From Rhizobium gallicum bv. gallicum R602sp (GTDB lineage: Bacteria > Pseudomonadota > Alphaproteobacteria > Rhizobiales > Rhizobiaceae), in NCBI RefSeq assembly GCF_000816845.1, contig NZ_CP006880.1:186001-250000 (forward strand): a DNA stretch of 64,000 nt, read 5' to 3'. The position numbers and the translations under genes were made by a program. Shown piece after piece: positions 26,829 through 35,508 of this stretch; positions within the stretch are counted from its first letter, which is position 1, and each line of letters starts with the position of its first letter. The notes beneath the pieces are model-generated. The model made no database searches. It had not been told where the DNA came from and saw nothing but the letters and a program-made list of their open reading frames with translations.

Positions 26829-27389
26829 CTACTCGGCAGCGTCGAATGTTGGCACTCGTCTGGGGAAGAAGACACCCACCTCGTTTACCGCTTCCTCAAT
26901 GCGCTTGCTGAGGTGCTCAGAAGCGACAGCATAGTCACGGAAATCACGATCCGATGCATAGACGGCTGTTGGGAGGGTGTGAGCCATGAAGAAGCCGAAA
27001 AGGGGGCGAAGTTGGTGCTCGACCATCAACGCGTGACGATCGCCGCCGCCTGTTGCGGTGATGAGGATTGGCTTAGATTTCAGTTCATGCGGATCAATAA
27101 GGTCTATCAGGTGCTTGAAGAGGCCCGGATACGAGCCCCTGTAGGTCGGCGCGCCGATGATAAGGACGTCGGCGGCGACAATTTCTTGCAGCACATGTTG
27201 TGCCTTTTCATCGAGCTGCTTGCGCCAAAGGGCAGCGCCAAGCGATGGCCCGACATCAATCATGTCGTAGACGTCGAAATCAAAGCCATACCGGCCGCTT
27301 ACAACTTCGGCGACATGGCTGACCAGCGACCGAGTTTTCGAAGGCCGTTTGAAGCTCCCTGCAATCCCGACGATGTTTGGTGTTCTCAT
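26829..27389 (-). CDS. NADPH-dependent FMN reductase, second copy (MsuE/SsuE-like)
   Basis: A 186-residue reductase, the same length as its paralogue at 4382-4942. It keeps GIAGSFKRPSKT, GAPTYRGSYPGLFKHLIDL and TATGGGDRHALMVEHQLRPL. It is the last gene of the leftward operon that begins at 30706, 31 bp after the ketopantoate-reductase-like gene. It would hand FMNH2 to the SsuD-like and SfnB-like enzymes of that operon. Confidence 0.9.
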   Translation of the reverse strand: MRTPNIVGIAGSFKRPSKTRSLVSHVAEVVSGRYGFDFDVYDMIDVGPSLGAALWRKQLDEKAQHVLQEIVAADVLIIGAPTYRGSYPGLFKHLIDLIDPHELKSKPILITATGGGDRHALMVEHQLRPLFGFFMAHTLPTAVYASDRDFRDYAVASEHLSKRIEEAVNEVGVFFPRRVPTFDAAE

Positions 27390-27420
27390 GTTTTTCCTCT
27401 CGATGCAGTCTTAAAGCTTC

Positions 27421-28404
27421 TTAAAGGGCAACGCCGTCCAAGACCTCGGCAATACCCCTGGTGCCCGGTGCGTGGCCCTCTAGCGCAAGCCTCGCTGCCG
27501 CTTGTTGGAATGCGGTGTTGAGAGGTGCCGCGACGCCGTGGATGCGGCCGAGCCGGACGATTTCACCATTCAGATAATCGACTTCGCTCGAAGTGCCGCG
27601 GGTGAAGCTTTGCCAGGTCGATTGCTGGCCGGGCTTGATGCCGCTCTCTGGTGCGACCCGCCAGGATGAGATGTCGATTTTCCATTCCGAGGGGGCCGCC
27701 GGATCATAACCGGCAGCAATGAGAACGGTCCGTGCCTCCTGCGCCAGGCTTGCTGCGGCCTTTGAGCGGATTTCGGAAGGGCCTGCGAAAAGCTCGACCG
27801 CATTGGTGACGTTATGCTCCAGCTTGGCCGCCTTCCATCGCCGGATGTCGGGCCGCGCTTCGGCGAGATAGCCCGCCTTTGAAAGATCCGTGACGATCGA
27901 CAAAGCCGTGTCGTCGAGCCCTTCGGGGTAGCGCCCAAGGGCGACGATGCCGACATTCGGCTCGCCTCCGACGACGACTTCGCCGGTGACGGTGTAGTGG
28001 GCCGGAATGCGGATACTGGCTGCATAGACACGATCGAAGCGCCGTAGCGCGATGTCTTCCGCAGCCAGCCCGTTTTGCAATGTCACGAGGGGCAGTTCCG
28101 ATGCAAATCCTCCACCCTCGACCTGCCGCCAGGCCCAGAATTCCGTGGCTGACTCAACATCCTGTGCCTTGACCGCGAGGACCAGAACATCACCCGGGTG
28201 AAGCGCCGGTGGAGCGGCCGTGTCGGCGGTGTTGAGCCGGAGCACACGGTGTCCGCCCGGCCGGCGATACGAGAGACCATAAGCCGCGATATGGGCAATC
28301 TGGGCGCCGCGCCCAACGAGCACATAGCGAATGCCATGTGTTTCGAATTCGGCAGCGAGGCTCGCGCCGACCGCGCCGGCGCCGATGATGATGTAGCGTG
28401 TCAT
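27421..28404 (-). CDS. Ketopantoate reductase-like (ApbA/PanE fold) oxidoreductase
   Basis: A 327-residue protein with the N-terminal dinucleotide site IIGAGAVGASLAAEFE and the later VTLQNGLAAED region of ApbA-family enzymes. The C-terminal helical domain has RRWKAAKLEHNVTNAVELF. The frame opens earlier, but ATG 28404 places the Rossmann motif at the start and lies 2 bp after the upstream stop. True PanE is unlikely in this setting; a dehydrogenase acting on the carbonyl product of the monooxygenases is a reasonable guess. Confidence 0.85.
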   Translation of the reverse strand: MTRYIIIGAGAVGASLAAEFETHGIRYVLVGRGAQIAHIAAYGLSYRRPGGHRVLRLNTADTAAPPALHPGDVLVLAVKAQDVESATEFWAWRQVEGGGFASELPLVTLQNGLAAEDIALRRFDRVYAASIRIPAHYTVTGEVVVGGEPNVGIVALGRYPEGLDDTALSIVTDLSKAGYLAEARPDIRRWKAAKLEHNVTNAVELFAGPSEIRSKAAASLAQEARTVLIAAGYDPAAPSEWKIDISSWRVAPESGIKPGQQSTWQSFTRGTSSEVDYLNGEIVRLGRIHGVAAPLNTAFQQAAARLALEGHAPGTRGIAEVLDGVAL

Positions 28405-28406
28405 GA

Positions 28407-29603
28407 TCAGGCCGTCTTCAATACAGCGAGATTGACCGGAGGCGCCAAGGGCGCGTCCGCTTCGTTCTTCCAACGTTCGAAGGCGGCCCGCCCGAGAATG
28501 GAAACGGATGTGTCTTCCTGCGGGGCATGGACGAGCACCGACTGAATGTCCCGGAAATGGCGCTCCAGCCCCAGCTCGTTCCCGAGGCCGGGATTGCCGA
28601 TGCCACGCACGGCGATCTGCACCGCGTCCCGCAGCTGCCGGCCGGCAAGCAGCCGGGCCCGAATGTGCTTTTCTGCCTCGGCTTGCTTGTCTTTCAGGGC
28701 ATCGAAAATGATCTGCCGGGCGCCGGAGACGAGAAGGTCGATTTCGCCGGAAAGCGTCACGAAGCGTTCGGTGCGGGCGATCGGATGGCCGAGGTTGGTC
28801 GGAACGCGTTCGTGAGCAAAGCGGATGAACGCCTCCTGTGCCGCTTCGGCCACCCCGAGATAGAGCGCGGTCAGCGCCAGCGTGATTGCCGCGTGGGCGC
28901 GGTTGTCCTGCTGCGCAACGGATGGATCGACCAGATCGATGACATTCTCCCGCGGGATTTCCACGTCGGTGTATTCGACATCGTGGGAGCCGGAGGCACG
29001 CATGCCAAGGCTGTTCCAGTTCTCGATGACGCGAATGCCCGGAAGCTTGTTCGGAACGACGAATGTTCCGACGCGGGCAGGTGTTTCATCGGTGTGTGCC
29101 CAGACCAGGAAATGGGTCAGACCGTGCGCCCCGGTGACGAAGCGCTTGCGGCCGGTGATCGACCAGCCGGATGCGGTACGACGGGCAGCCGTTGCCGGCA
29201 GGCCGCCACGGGCCGGCGAGCCGAGTTCCGGTTCGACACGCGCGGCGTTGAGCAGCAGCGGATGCTGCTTGGCCTCAGTAAGCAGGCGCTTGTAGAGGTC
29301 CTCGGGCCAATGGCTTTTCGTTGCCTGGCCGAGGTGATTGAAGATCGTCATGGCGCTGATCAACGCGACCGATGGGTCACCGCGGCCGAGAGCCGCAAGG
29401 ATCGTTGCGGCCTCGTGGAGCGTTGCGCCGGCGCCGCCGTATCTCGCCGCGACGGTGCTTTCGAGCAGGCCGCTTTGATGAACCGCTCGGATGCCCGCCC
29501 AGGGAAAATCCCCGGTCCGGTCCGCCTCGGGAGCTGCGTCCGCAAGAGCGCGCGTCGTCGCGCTCAGCAGGCTTGGATCGAAAGCCGTCCCGCGCGCAAT
29601 CAT
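28407..29603 (-). CDS. Acyl-CoA dehydrogenase-fold flavoprotein (SfnB/DszC-like monooxygenase family)
   Basis: A 398-residue protein of the acyl-CoA dehydrogenase fold. The N-terminal helical domain (SGLLESTVAARYGGAGATLHEAATI), the beta-domain (GWSITGRKRFVTGA, then GTFVVPNKLPGIRVIENWNSLGMRASGSHDVEYTDVEIP) and the C-terminal helices are all visible. Members such as DszC and SfnB lie in organosulfur clusters and use reduced flavin rather than acyl-CoA. Its start overlaps the stop of the SsuD-like gene by one base (TGATG), showing coupling. The substrate is unknown. Confidence 0.87.
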   Translation of the reverse strand: MIARGTAFDPSLLSATTRALADAAPEADRTGDFPWAGIRAVHQSGLLESTVAARYGGAGATLHEAATILAALGRGDPSVALISAMTIFNHLGQATKSHWPEDLYKRLLTEAKQHPLLLNAARVEPELGSPARGGLPATAARRTASGWSITGRKRFVTGAHGLTHFLVWAHTDETPARVGTFVVPNKLPGIRVIENWNSLGMRASGSHDVEYTDVEIPRENVIDLVDPSVAQQDNRAHAAITLALTALYLGVAEAAQEAFIRFAHERVPTNLGHPIARTERFVTLSGEIDLLVSGARQIIFDALKDKQAEAEKHIRARLLAGRQLRDAVQIAVRGIGNPGLGNELGLERHFRDIQSVLVHAPQEDTSVSILGRAAFERWKNEADAPLAPPVNLAVLKTA

Positions 29604-30706
29604 CAGGCGGCGGCCTTCTTCTTTGCCTCTTCCCGCTCGCGTATGCCCTCGCGCACGAGGGGCAGGATATAGCGTCCGTAATCGACGGCATCGTTGAAAT
29701 TGTCATAGCCGCGGATGGAGATCAGGTCGGCGCCGAGATCGATATAGTCGAGGATGGAATCGGCAATGGTGCGCGGTGATCCGACCAGTGCGGTCGTGGC
29801 GCCGGAGGCGTTGGTCGCCGTGACCGTCGGATACCAGAGGGCGCGATCGTGCACGTCGCCACGCGCGGCGATATCAAGGAGCCGCTGTGATCCGACATTG
29901 GCGGGGCGAGGGGCGGAGGGCGGCGCGCGATGAAGGCCCTTTTCCCGGTTGTCCTTGAGACGGTCGAGCACCCGGTGGGCCTTCTCCCAGGCCAGTTCGT
30001 CGGTTTCGGCAACGATCGGACGGAAGGTCACCCAGATCCGCGGCCGGTCCGTCCTGCCCGCCTTTGCCGCCTCGGCGTAGATACGTTCGATCTGCTGCTT
30101 GGTTTCCGCCAGCGGCTCGCCCCAGAGCCCGAAAATGTCGCCGAGTGATCCCCCGATGCGATAGGCGGCATCAGAAGAGCCGCCGACAGAAATCGGGATC
30201 AGCCCGTTCGTTGGGCGCACGGCGCTGCGGAACTGCTTGAACTGGTAATATTTGCCATCGAAATCGAAGGGCTCTTCCGACGTCCAGGCCTGACGCAGGA
30301 TCCGGATATATTCTTCCTGCCGCTCGTACCGCTCCTCTTTGTTGAGAAAGTCGCCTTCGCGGGCCTGCTCGTCATCGCTGCCGCCGGCAATAAAGTGGAC
30401 GACGACGCGTCCGCCGCTCAGTTGATCAAGGGTTGCCAGCGATTTGGCCGCGACCGTGGGGTAAACTGTGTTGGGCCGCAGCGCGACGATGATCTTGATG
30501 TTTTTCGTGTGCGCCAGAACCGTGGCGCCGATCGTGAAAGGGTCGAAGGACGAGGAGGAATACGGGATCAGCGTGTAGTTGAAGCCATAGTCATCGAGGG
30601 CACGCGAGTAGCGCTCGAGATAGTGGGGATCGACCGGAGCGTCCAGGATGGGATTGAGGTCGTTCGAGGCGTTGGGAAAGCTGACGCTGATGAATTCCGC
30701 GGACAT
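29603..30706 (-). CDS. SsuD-like luciferase-family FMN-dependent monooxygenase
   Basis: A 367-residue protein with SsuD-type blocks: NYTLIPYSSSSFDPFTIGATVLAHT, IIVALRPNTVYPTVAAKSLATLDQLSGGRVVVHFIAGGS, and RYERQEEYIRILRQAWTSEEPFDFDGKYYQFKQF. SsuD enzymes release sulfite from alkanesulfonates. The Lys/Ala-rich tail is short. It is the first gene of a four-gene leftward operon, with palindrome copy E upstream. Whether the substrate is a sulfonate or another organosulfur compound is unclear. Confidence 0.88.
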   Translation of the reverse strand: MSAEFISVSFPNASNDLNPILDAPVDPHYLERYSRALDDYGFNYTLIPYSSSSFDPFTIGATVLAHTKNIKIIVALRPNTVYPTVAAKSLATLDQLSGGRVVVHFIAGGSDDEQAREGDFLNKEERYERQEEYIRILRQAWTSEEPFDFDGKYYQFKQFRSAVRPTNGLIPISVGGSSDAAYRIGGSLGDIFGLWGEPLAETKQQIERIYAEAAKAGRTDRPRIWVTFRPIVAETDELAWEKAHRVLDRLKDNREKGLHRAPPSAPRPANVGSQRLLDIAARGDVHDRALWYPTVTATNASGATTALVGSPRTIADSILDYIDLGADLISIRGYDNFNDAVDYGRYILPLVREGIREREEAKKKAAA

Positions 30707-30782
30707 GGGAGCTCCTCTGATTGTCGATGGTGGTCGAAAATTAGGCGGCAGACAAACACTAAGGAAGACAGGTCTTTCTATT

Positions 30783-30799
30783 TCTACTGAAACTATAGA
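30783..30799. promoter_or_regulatory. Shared 17-bp palindrome, copy E (upstream of the leftward SsuD-like operon)
   Basis: TCTACTGAAACTATAGA lies 76 bp before the start codon at 30706. With flanks it gives perfect TTTCTA/TAGAAA arms around a 9-bp centre. The upstream gene on the same strand ends at 30848, so this site marks an independent promoter region. Confidence 0.65.
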
Positions 30800-30847
30800 A
30801 AATATCTCTCATCCACGGTCGCCGGCCGTTAAGATCCGGTGTAGGTC

Positions 30848-31939
30848 CTACCAGTCAGGCCACCAGCCGAGGCTCGGCGCGACGGTCCCAGCAAGGTCGG
30901 TCAGCAGCTGGATATTCTCGACGAGGCTGAAGGCCGGCGGCAAGAAGAGAACGATTTCGTCGGCCGCGGCGAGCCCGGGATCACTTAGCACTGCTTCGAT
31001 TACCTGATCCGGTGTGCCGTGGAAGACGGGCGATATCTGACTCCCTGGCGGCTGGTTGGTCCGCGAGCTCGGTTCGAGAGCGCCCTTCGGCCGCGATGCG
31101 GCGATCCCTTGGGTACGGCGCTCGAGATCATAGGCTGCGTATTTCTCGCGAAGCTCCGGCGTCGTGCCGACCAGGACCGAAGCCGCGACGGCGACCGGTG
31201 GCGGCTCGCTCGTCCGCTGCTTTCGCCAGTTAGCCCGGAAGGCCTCGATGCAACGGGCCTGATAGCTTCCGAAGCTCTCACCCTCGGCTTGATCGTGCTG
31301 TACCGTCCCGGCGATCAGGCCGATGCCGAGTTCGGCGGCCTGGATCGCCGAGCCGAGGCTGGCGGAGCCTTGACGGATGCGCGAGCGAAGGGTCGGGCTG
31401 TGCGGTGTCACCCTCAACTGGCTGCCTTCTGCGGCACCCTGGCCGGGCTCTGCCACGGTGTGAAGAATTTCGCCGGAGATCGCGGAGAGAAAACGCGCCT
31501 GACGGCGCTTGGCTTCCGTCCGGGCATCGGTTTCGACCGTGACGAACACGGCATCGAAGGCTGCGTTGGTGCCGGTCGAGATCGCCAATTCCAATCGGCC
31601 GCCGATCAAGAGGTCGGTCGTGCCTGCGGCTTCCGCCAGCAGAATAGGATCCTGATAGCGCATCGGAATGACGGCTGAGCCCAGCACGATATGGCTGGTA
31701 TGCTGACCTGCCGCGGCAAAGAAGGGCAGCGGCGAGGATAGATAGTGGTCGAAATGCCGCTGATAGGCCCAGCCTGACTGGTAGCCCAGGCGTTCGGCCG
31801 CCTTGAAAAGCTCGATGCCCTCCCGCAAGCCATGGGCGGGGCCGGTTTCATCGTTGAACGAGACGCGCGTGTTGAACCCGAGGCGCTTCTTCGGACGGAA
31901 TGACGCCGACGGTGCCGGGGCGGGGGCGATGACGGTCAT
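30848..31939 (-). CDS. Luciferase-like FMN-dependent monooxygenase
   Basis: A 363-residue protein of the bacterial luciferase fold. It has KRLGFNTRVSFNDETGPAHGLREGIELF, LGYQSGWAYQRHFDHYLSSPLPFFAAAG, and LGSAVIPMRYQDPILLAEAAGTTDLLIGGRLELAISTG, which resemble the protein at 21877. It is the last gene of the operon starting at 37161, and ATG 31939 overlaps the inferred original stop of the ATPase gene in an ATGA arrangement. It probably oxidises what the linked importer brings in. Confidence 0.88.
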   Translation of the reverse strand: MTVIAPAPAPSASFRPKKRLGFNTRVSFNDETGPAHGLREGIELFKAAERLGYQSGWAYQRHFDHYLSSPLPFFAAAGQHTSHIVLGSAVIPMRYQDPILLAEAAGTTDLLIGGRLELAISTGTNAAFDAVFVTVETDARTEAKRRQARFLSAISGEILHTVAEPGQGAAEGSQLRVTPHSPTLRSRIRQGSASLGSAIQAAELGIGLIAGTVQHDQAEGESFGSYQARCIEAFRANWRKQRTSEPPPVAVAASVLVGTTPELREKYAAYDLERRTQGIAASRPKGALEPSSRTNQPPGSQISPVFHGTPDQVIEAVLSDPGLAAADEIVLFLPPAFSLVENIQLLTDLAGTVAPSLGWWPDW

Positions 31940-33641
31940 GCGATCTTTTCCTCATTGAAGATCTGCCGCTGCTGCAGAGGCTGGGTTCGCGCAAAAAACG
32001 CGCGGTCCCTGACGGGATCGATTCCAGCAGCGAGCGGGTGTAGGGCTGGCGGGGCCTGTCGAAGATCTCTCCGACAGTGCCGTGCTCGACGATGCGGCCG
32101 CGCTGCATGACCGAGACCGTGTGGGCAAGCTGGCGCACCAGCGCCAGATCATGCGAAACGAAAACATAAGTGAGGCCGAGCTTGACCTGCAGCGACAGCA
32201 GCACTTCGACGATGTCGGCCTGAACGCTGACGTCGAGCGCCGAGGTAGGCTCGTCAAGCACGATCACATCGGGTCTCAGGACAAGCGACCGGGCGATGGC
32301 AACGCGCTGGCGCTGGCCGCCCGACAGGGCGGCGGGCTTGCGGGACAAGAGATGCTCGCCCAGGCCGACCTCTGCGAACGCCTTGCGCACCGCGAGTGCC
32401 CGCTCCTGATGTGTTCCCATCTTGAAGCGGTCCAGCGGCTCGCGCACGATTTTCTCGACGGTCCAGGTCGGATCGAGGGATGTAAACGGGTTCTGATAGA
32501 CAAGCTGCAGGTGGCGCCAGACAGAGCGAAGCTGCTCGGGGGATCGACCGTTCACCTGTTCGCCGCCAACGACGATCTTTCCGGTATCGGGTTGCTCCAG
32601 TCCGAGCAGAAGCCGGATTGCCGTCGTCTTTCCGGATCCGGATTCCCCGACCAGCGCATGCGTCGTGCCCGCCTGAACCTCGAACGAGACGTCGTTGACG
32701 GCGGTCAGAACCTTGCCGTCGACGGTGAAGCTCTTCGTTACGCCGCTGACCTCGATCTTCGGTGCCTTGTCGCGCCTCGCGACAAGCTGCCGAAAACCGG
32801 GCTCTCGCAATGGCCTGTAACGGTCAGGATTGAGCGCCGGCACGTCGCCATGCAGTTTTCTGGCGTAGGACGAGGAAGGGGCAGAGAATACGGTAGTGGT
32901 GTTTCCGGCTTCCTGGATCGCGCCGTCCTTGAGGACGACAATGGAATCCGCGCGCTCGGCTGCGATCGCCAGGTCATGGGTGATCAGGAGAAGGCTGATC
33001 TGCAGCTCCTCCTGCAGCTTCGACAGCAGGTCGAGAATTCGCTTCTGGATCGTCACATCGAGTGCGGAGGTCGGCTCGTCTGCGACCAGCAGCGACGGCC
33101 GCGGCAGAACGGCGAGACCGATCAGAACGCGCTGGAGCATGCCGCCGGAAAGCTGGTGGGGGTAGGAGCCATAGACACGCTGCGGATTGTCGAGCCCGAC
33201 CTGCGCGAATGTCTCCAAAATGAGCGCCTTGCGAAGCGCCTTGTCCGGTTCGTCCAGCAGTGCGGCGGCTTCCATTGCCTGGGCGCCGATGGTGCGGACC
33301 GGATTCAGGGAATTGCCGGGATCCTGCGGTACGAAGCCGATCCTGCGTCCCCTGACCGGGCGGAAGCGGCGCTCCGGAAGCCCCAGAAGTTCTTGGCCAT
33401 CGAATTCGACGCGGCCGGTGGCGTGTCCCGTTGCGGGTAGCAGCCGCAGGACGGCGCGGGCAATGGTGGATTTGCCTGATCCGGATTCGCCGATCAGCGC
33501 GAGACTTTTGCCGCGTCCAAGCTCGAAGCCGACATTGGTCACAACCTCGTGGGTGCCGTAGGCTACCGACAATCCTTCGGCCCGCAGCAACGGGGACAAT
33601 GGGAGATTCAAAAACGTGGTCAGTCTGTCTTGCGGAGCCAT
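31936..33641 (-). CDS. Double ABC ATPase (GsiA-like), probable frameshift near the 3' end
   Basis: A fused DppD-DppF type ATPase of about 570 residues. The first domain has [17 protein letters not shown] and [12 protein letters not shown]; the second has GESGSGKTT, LSGGQRQR and [15 protein letters not shown] 33641 is chosen, overlapping the permease by 22 bp. After LLESIP, at about 32011-32016, the frame as given runs on through the next gene to 31848. In the neighbouring frame the sequence reads VRDRAFFARTQPLQQRQIFN and stops at 31936-31938, overlapping the next ATG. A one-base loss, or a sequencing error, explains this. Only the extreme C-terminus is affected, so the ATPase may still work. 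Confidence 0.88.
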
Positions 33642-34468
33642 CGGCTGATCCTGTTTACAGAGAGAACGGTTGCGATCGTGACGAGGGCCGGCGTGTAAAC
33701 CAGCCAAGGCCATTTGAGGTAATCCTTGCCGATCGAGATCAGCAGGCCCCAATCGGAAGCAGGCGGCGGGTCGCCGTAGCCAAGGAAGGCAAGGCTGGCG
33801 ATCACCAGGATGGAATCGCCGAACTGCAGGACGGCAAGCGGCAGCACCGATCGCGATGCGTTCGGAAGCATGTGGCGCCATAAAATGTGCCAGCGCGACC
33901 CGCCGAGAAGGAAGGACGATTCGACGAATGTTGCCTGCCTCGTCTTGATGACTTCGGAGCGCATCACCCGGGCGAAAAGAGCGACGGCCGAGACGCCCGT
34001 CGCGATTGCCGCATTCGTCGTGTCGAAACCGATTGCGGTGACGACGATGACGGCAAGCAGGAATTTGGGAATTGCCAGCAAGACATCGACGAGGCGGGCA
34101 AAAACCGTGTCCACCCAGCCGCCGAAGAAGCCGGCCAGCAGCCCGATAATTCCGCCGGCGACAACGCCGATCACGACCGCGATCAGCGCGCTCGCCACAG
34201 ATGAGGCCGTGCCATAGACGACGCGTGCGTAGAGGTCGCGGCCGAGATGATCGGTGCCGAACCAGTGCGCCGCACTTGGGCCGAGCAATTTCTGGGCGGG
34301 GGTGCCGTTCAACGAATCGTAGCTCGTGAAGAGGCCAGGCGCCAAGGACCAGGCGATCGCCAGGGCGACGACCAGGAACGACAGGATCACGACCAGCGGC
34401 ACACGCAGGCCCGTCAGGCGGCCGATCGGCGTCACACGCGGAGTGGAAGAGAGGGAGGCGAGCGTCAT
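33620..34468 (-). CDS. DppC-type ABC transporter permease
   Basis: A 282-residue permease with a DppC landmark AHWFGTDHLGRDLYARVVYG near residue 67, several membrane segments and a C-terminal FLGYGDPPPASDWGLLI. Its start overlaps the preceding DppB-type stop by 4 bp (ATGA), and its end overlaps the ATPase start by 22 bp, giving a tightly coupled operon. Confidence 0.93.
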   Translation of the reverse strand: MTLASLSSTPRVTPIGRLTGLRVPLVVILSFLVVALAIAWSLAPGLFTSYDSLNGTPAQKLLGPSAAHWFGTDHLGRDLYARVVYGTASSVASALIAVVIGVVAGGIIGLLAGFFGGWVDTVFARLVDVLLAIPKFLLAVIVVTAIGFDTTNAAIATGVSAVALFARVMRSEVIKTRQATFVESSFLLGGSRWHILWRHMLPNASRSVLPLAVLQFGDSILVIASLAFLGYGDPPPASDWGLLISIGKDYLKWPWLVYTPALVTIATVLSVNRISRWLRKTD

Positions 34469-35475
34469 GGGGTCACCGCCTTGGAGATGGGGAGAGAACT
34501 GTCATCAGCGGTCGTCGGCCGACGCTGCTGCGAGCCGAGGAGTTTTACGCGAGGATCGAGCAGCGGGTAGGTGAGATCGGCGATCAGATTGACGACGACG
34601 AAGACCACCGCGGCGAGCGAAACGACCGCCTGTAGAACCGGCAGGTCCTGAGTGCTGACCGACCGCTGCACCAGGCTGCCAAGCCCGTTGCGGCCAAACA
34701 CCGTCTCGGTGATCAGCGAGCCCCCGAGCAGCTCGCCGATCGTCAGAGCGACGACGGTGATGACGGGCAGCGATGACGGCTTCAGCAGGTGCATGACGAA
34801 GAGCCGCATCTGGCCAAGTCCCCGGCCGCGTGCGACGGCGGCGTAGTCCTGGCCGGACTCATGGTCGAGATTGGCAATCAGGACTTCGGCAATCTGCGCC
34901 GAGATCGGAATGCCGAGGGCGATCGCTGCGAAAAGCGTTGCCCAGAGGCTGTCGGGCTCGATGACGCGAAAGACGCCCAGCTGGAAGCCGAAGAGGTGGA
35001 TCAGCACCAGGCCGATCACGAAGTTCGGAACCGACAGGAACAGCGAGGGGAAGCCGCGCAACAGACCTTGGCCGAACCGCGGCGGCAAAAATTGTGTGCC
35101 GTAAGCGATGATCGTTGCCAGGAAAAGTGCTACCGCAAGGCCCGCCGAGGCAAGCACGAGCGTCGACGGCAGAACCTCGCCGATCAGCGTCGCCACCGGC
35201 CTGTTGGTCCGCATCGACAGGCCGAGATCGCCGGTCACGAAGCCGGAAAAGGCGTTCCACAGCTGCACGGGTATAGGCTTGTCCAGTCCCTGCGCAGCGA
35301 TGATCTCCTTGATCTCATCCGGCGTGAAGCCGTTTTGTGGGTTGTTCAGGACATTGGTAATCGGATCGCCGGGCAGGATGCTGACGACGACAAAGGTGAA
35401 GACATAAGACAGCAGGATCACGACGATCGCCTGCAGCAGCCGCTTTCCGGCATAGTTGAAATAGGCTTTGCTCAT
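34465..35475 (-). CDS. DppB-type ABC transporter permease
   Basis: A 336-residue permease with six or so membrane segments, the SILPGDPITNVLNN motif near the N-terminus and GGSLITETVFGRNGLG near the C-terminus. GTG 35484, ATG 35481 and ATG 35475 are all in frame; the last is preferred because AGAGG is then 8 bp away. It pairs with the DppC-type subunit downstream. Confidence 0.93.
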   Translation of the reverse strand: MSKAYFNYAGKRLLQAIVVILLSYVFTFVVVSILPGDPITNVLNNPQNGFTPDEIKEIIAAQGLDKPIPVQLWNAFSGFVTGDLGLSMRTNRPVATLIGEVLPSTLVLASAGLAVALFLATIIAYGTQFLPPRFGQGLLRGFPSLFLSVPNFVIGLVLIHLFGFQLGVFRVIEPDSLWATLFAAIALGIPISAQIAEVLIANLDHESGQDYAAVARGRGLGQMRLFVMHLLKPSSLPVITVVALTIGELLGGSLITETVFGRNGLGSLVQRSVSTQDLPVLQAVVSLAAVVFVVVNLIADLTYPLLDPRVKLLGSQQRRPTTADDSSLPISKAVTP

Positions 35476-35508
35476 GCCCATCACCTCTGTGTCTGTTGAA
35501 TTGCCGAG

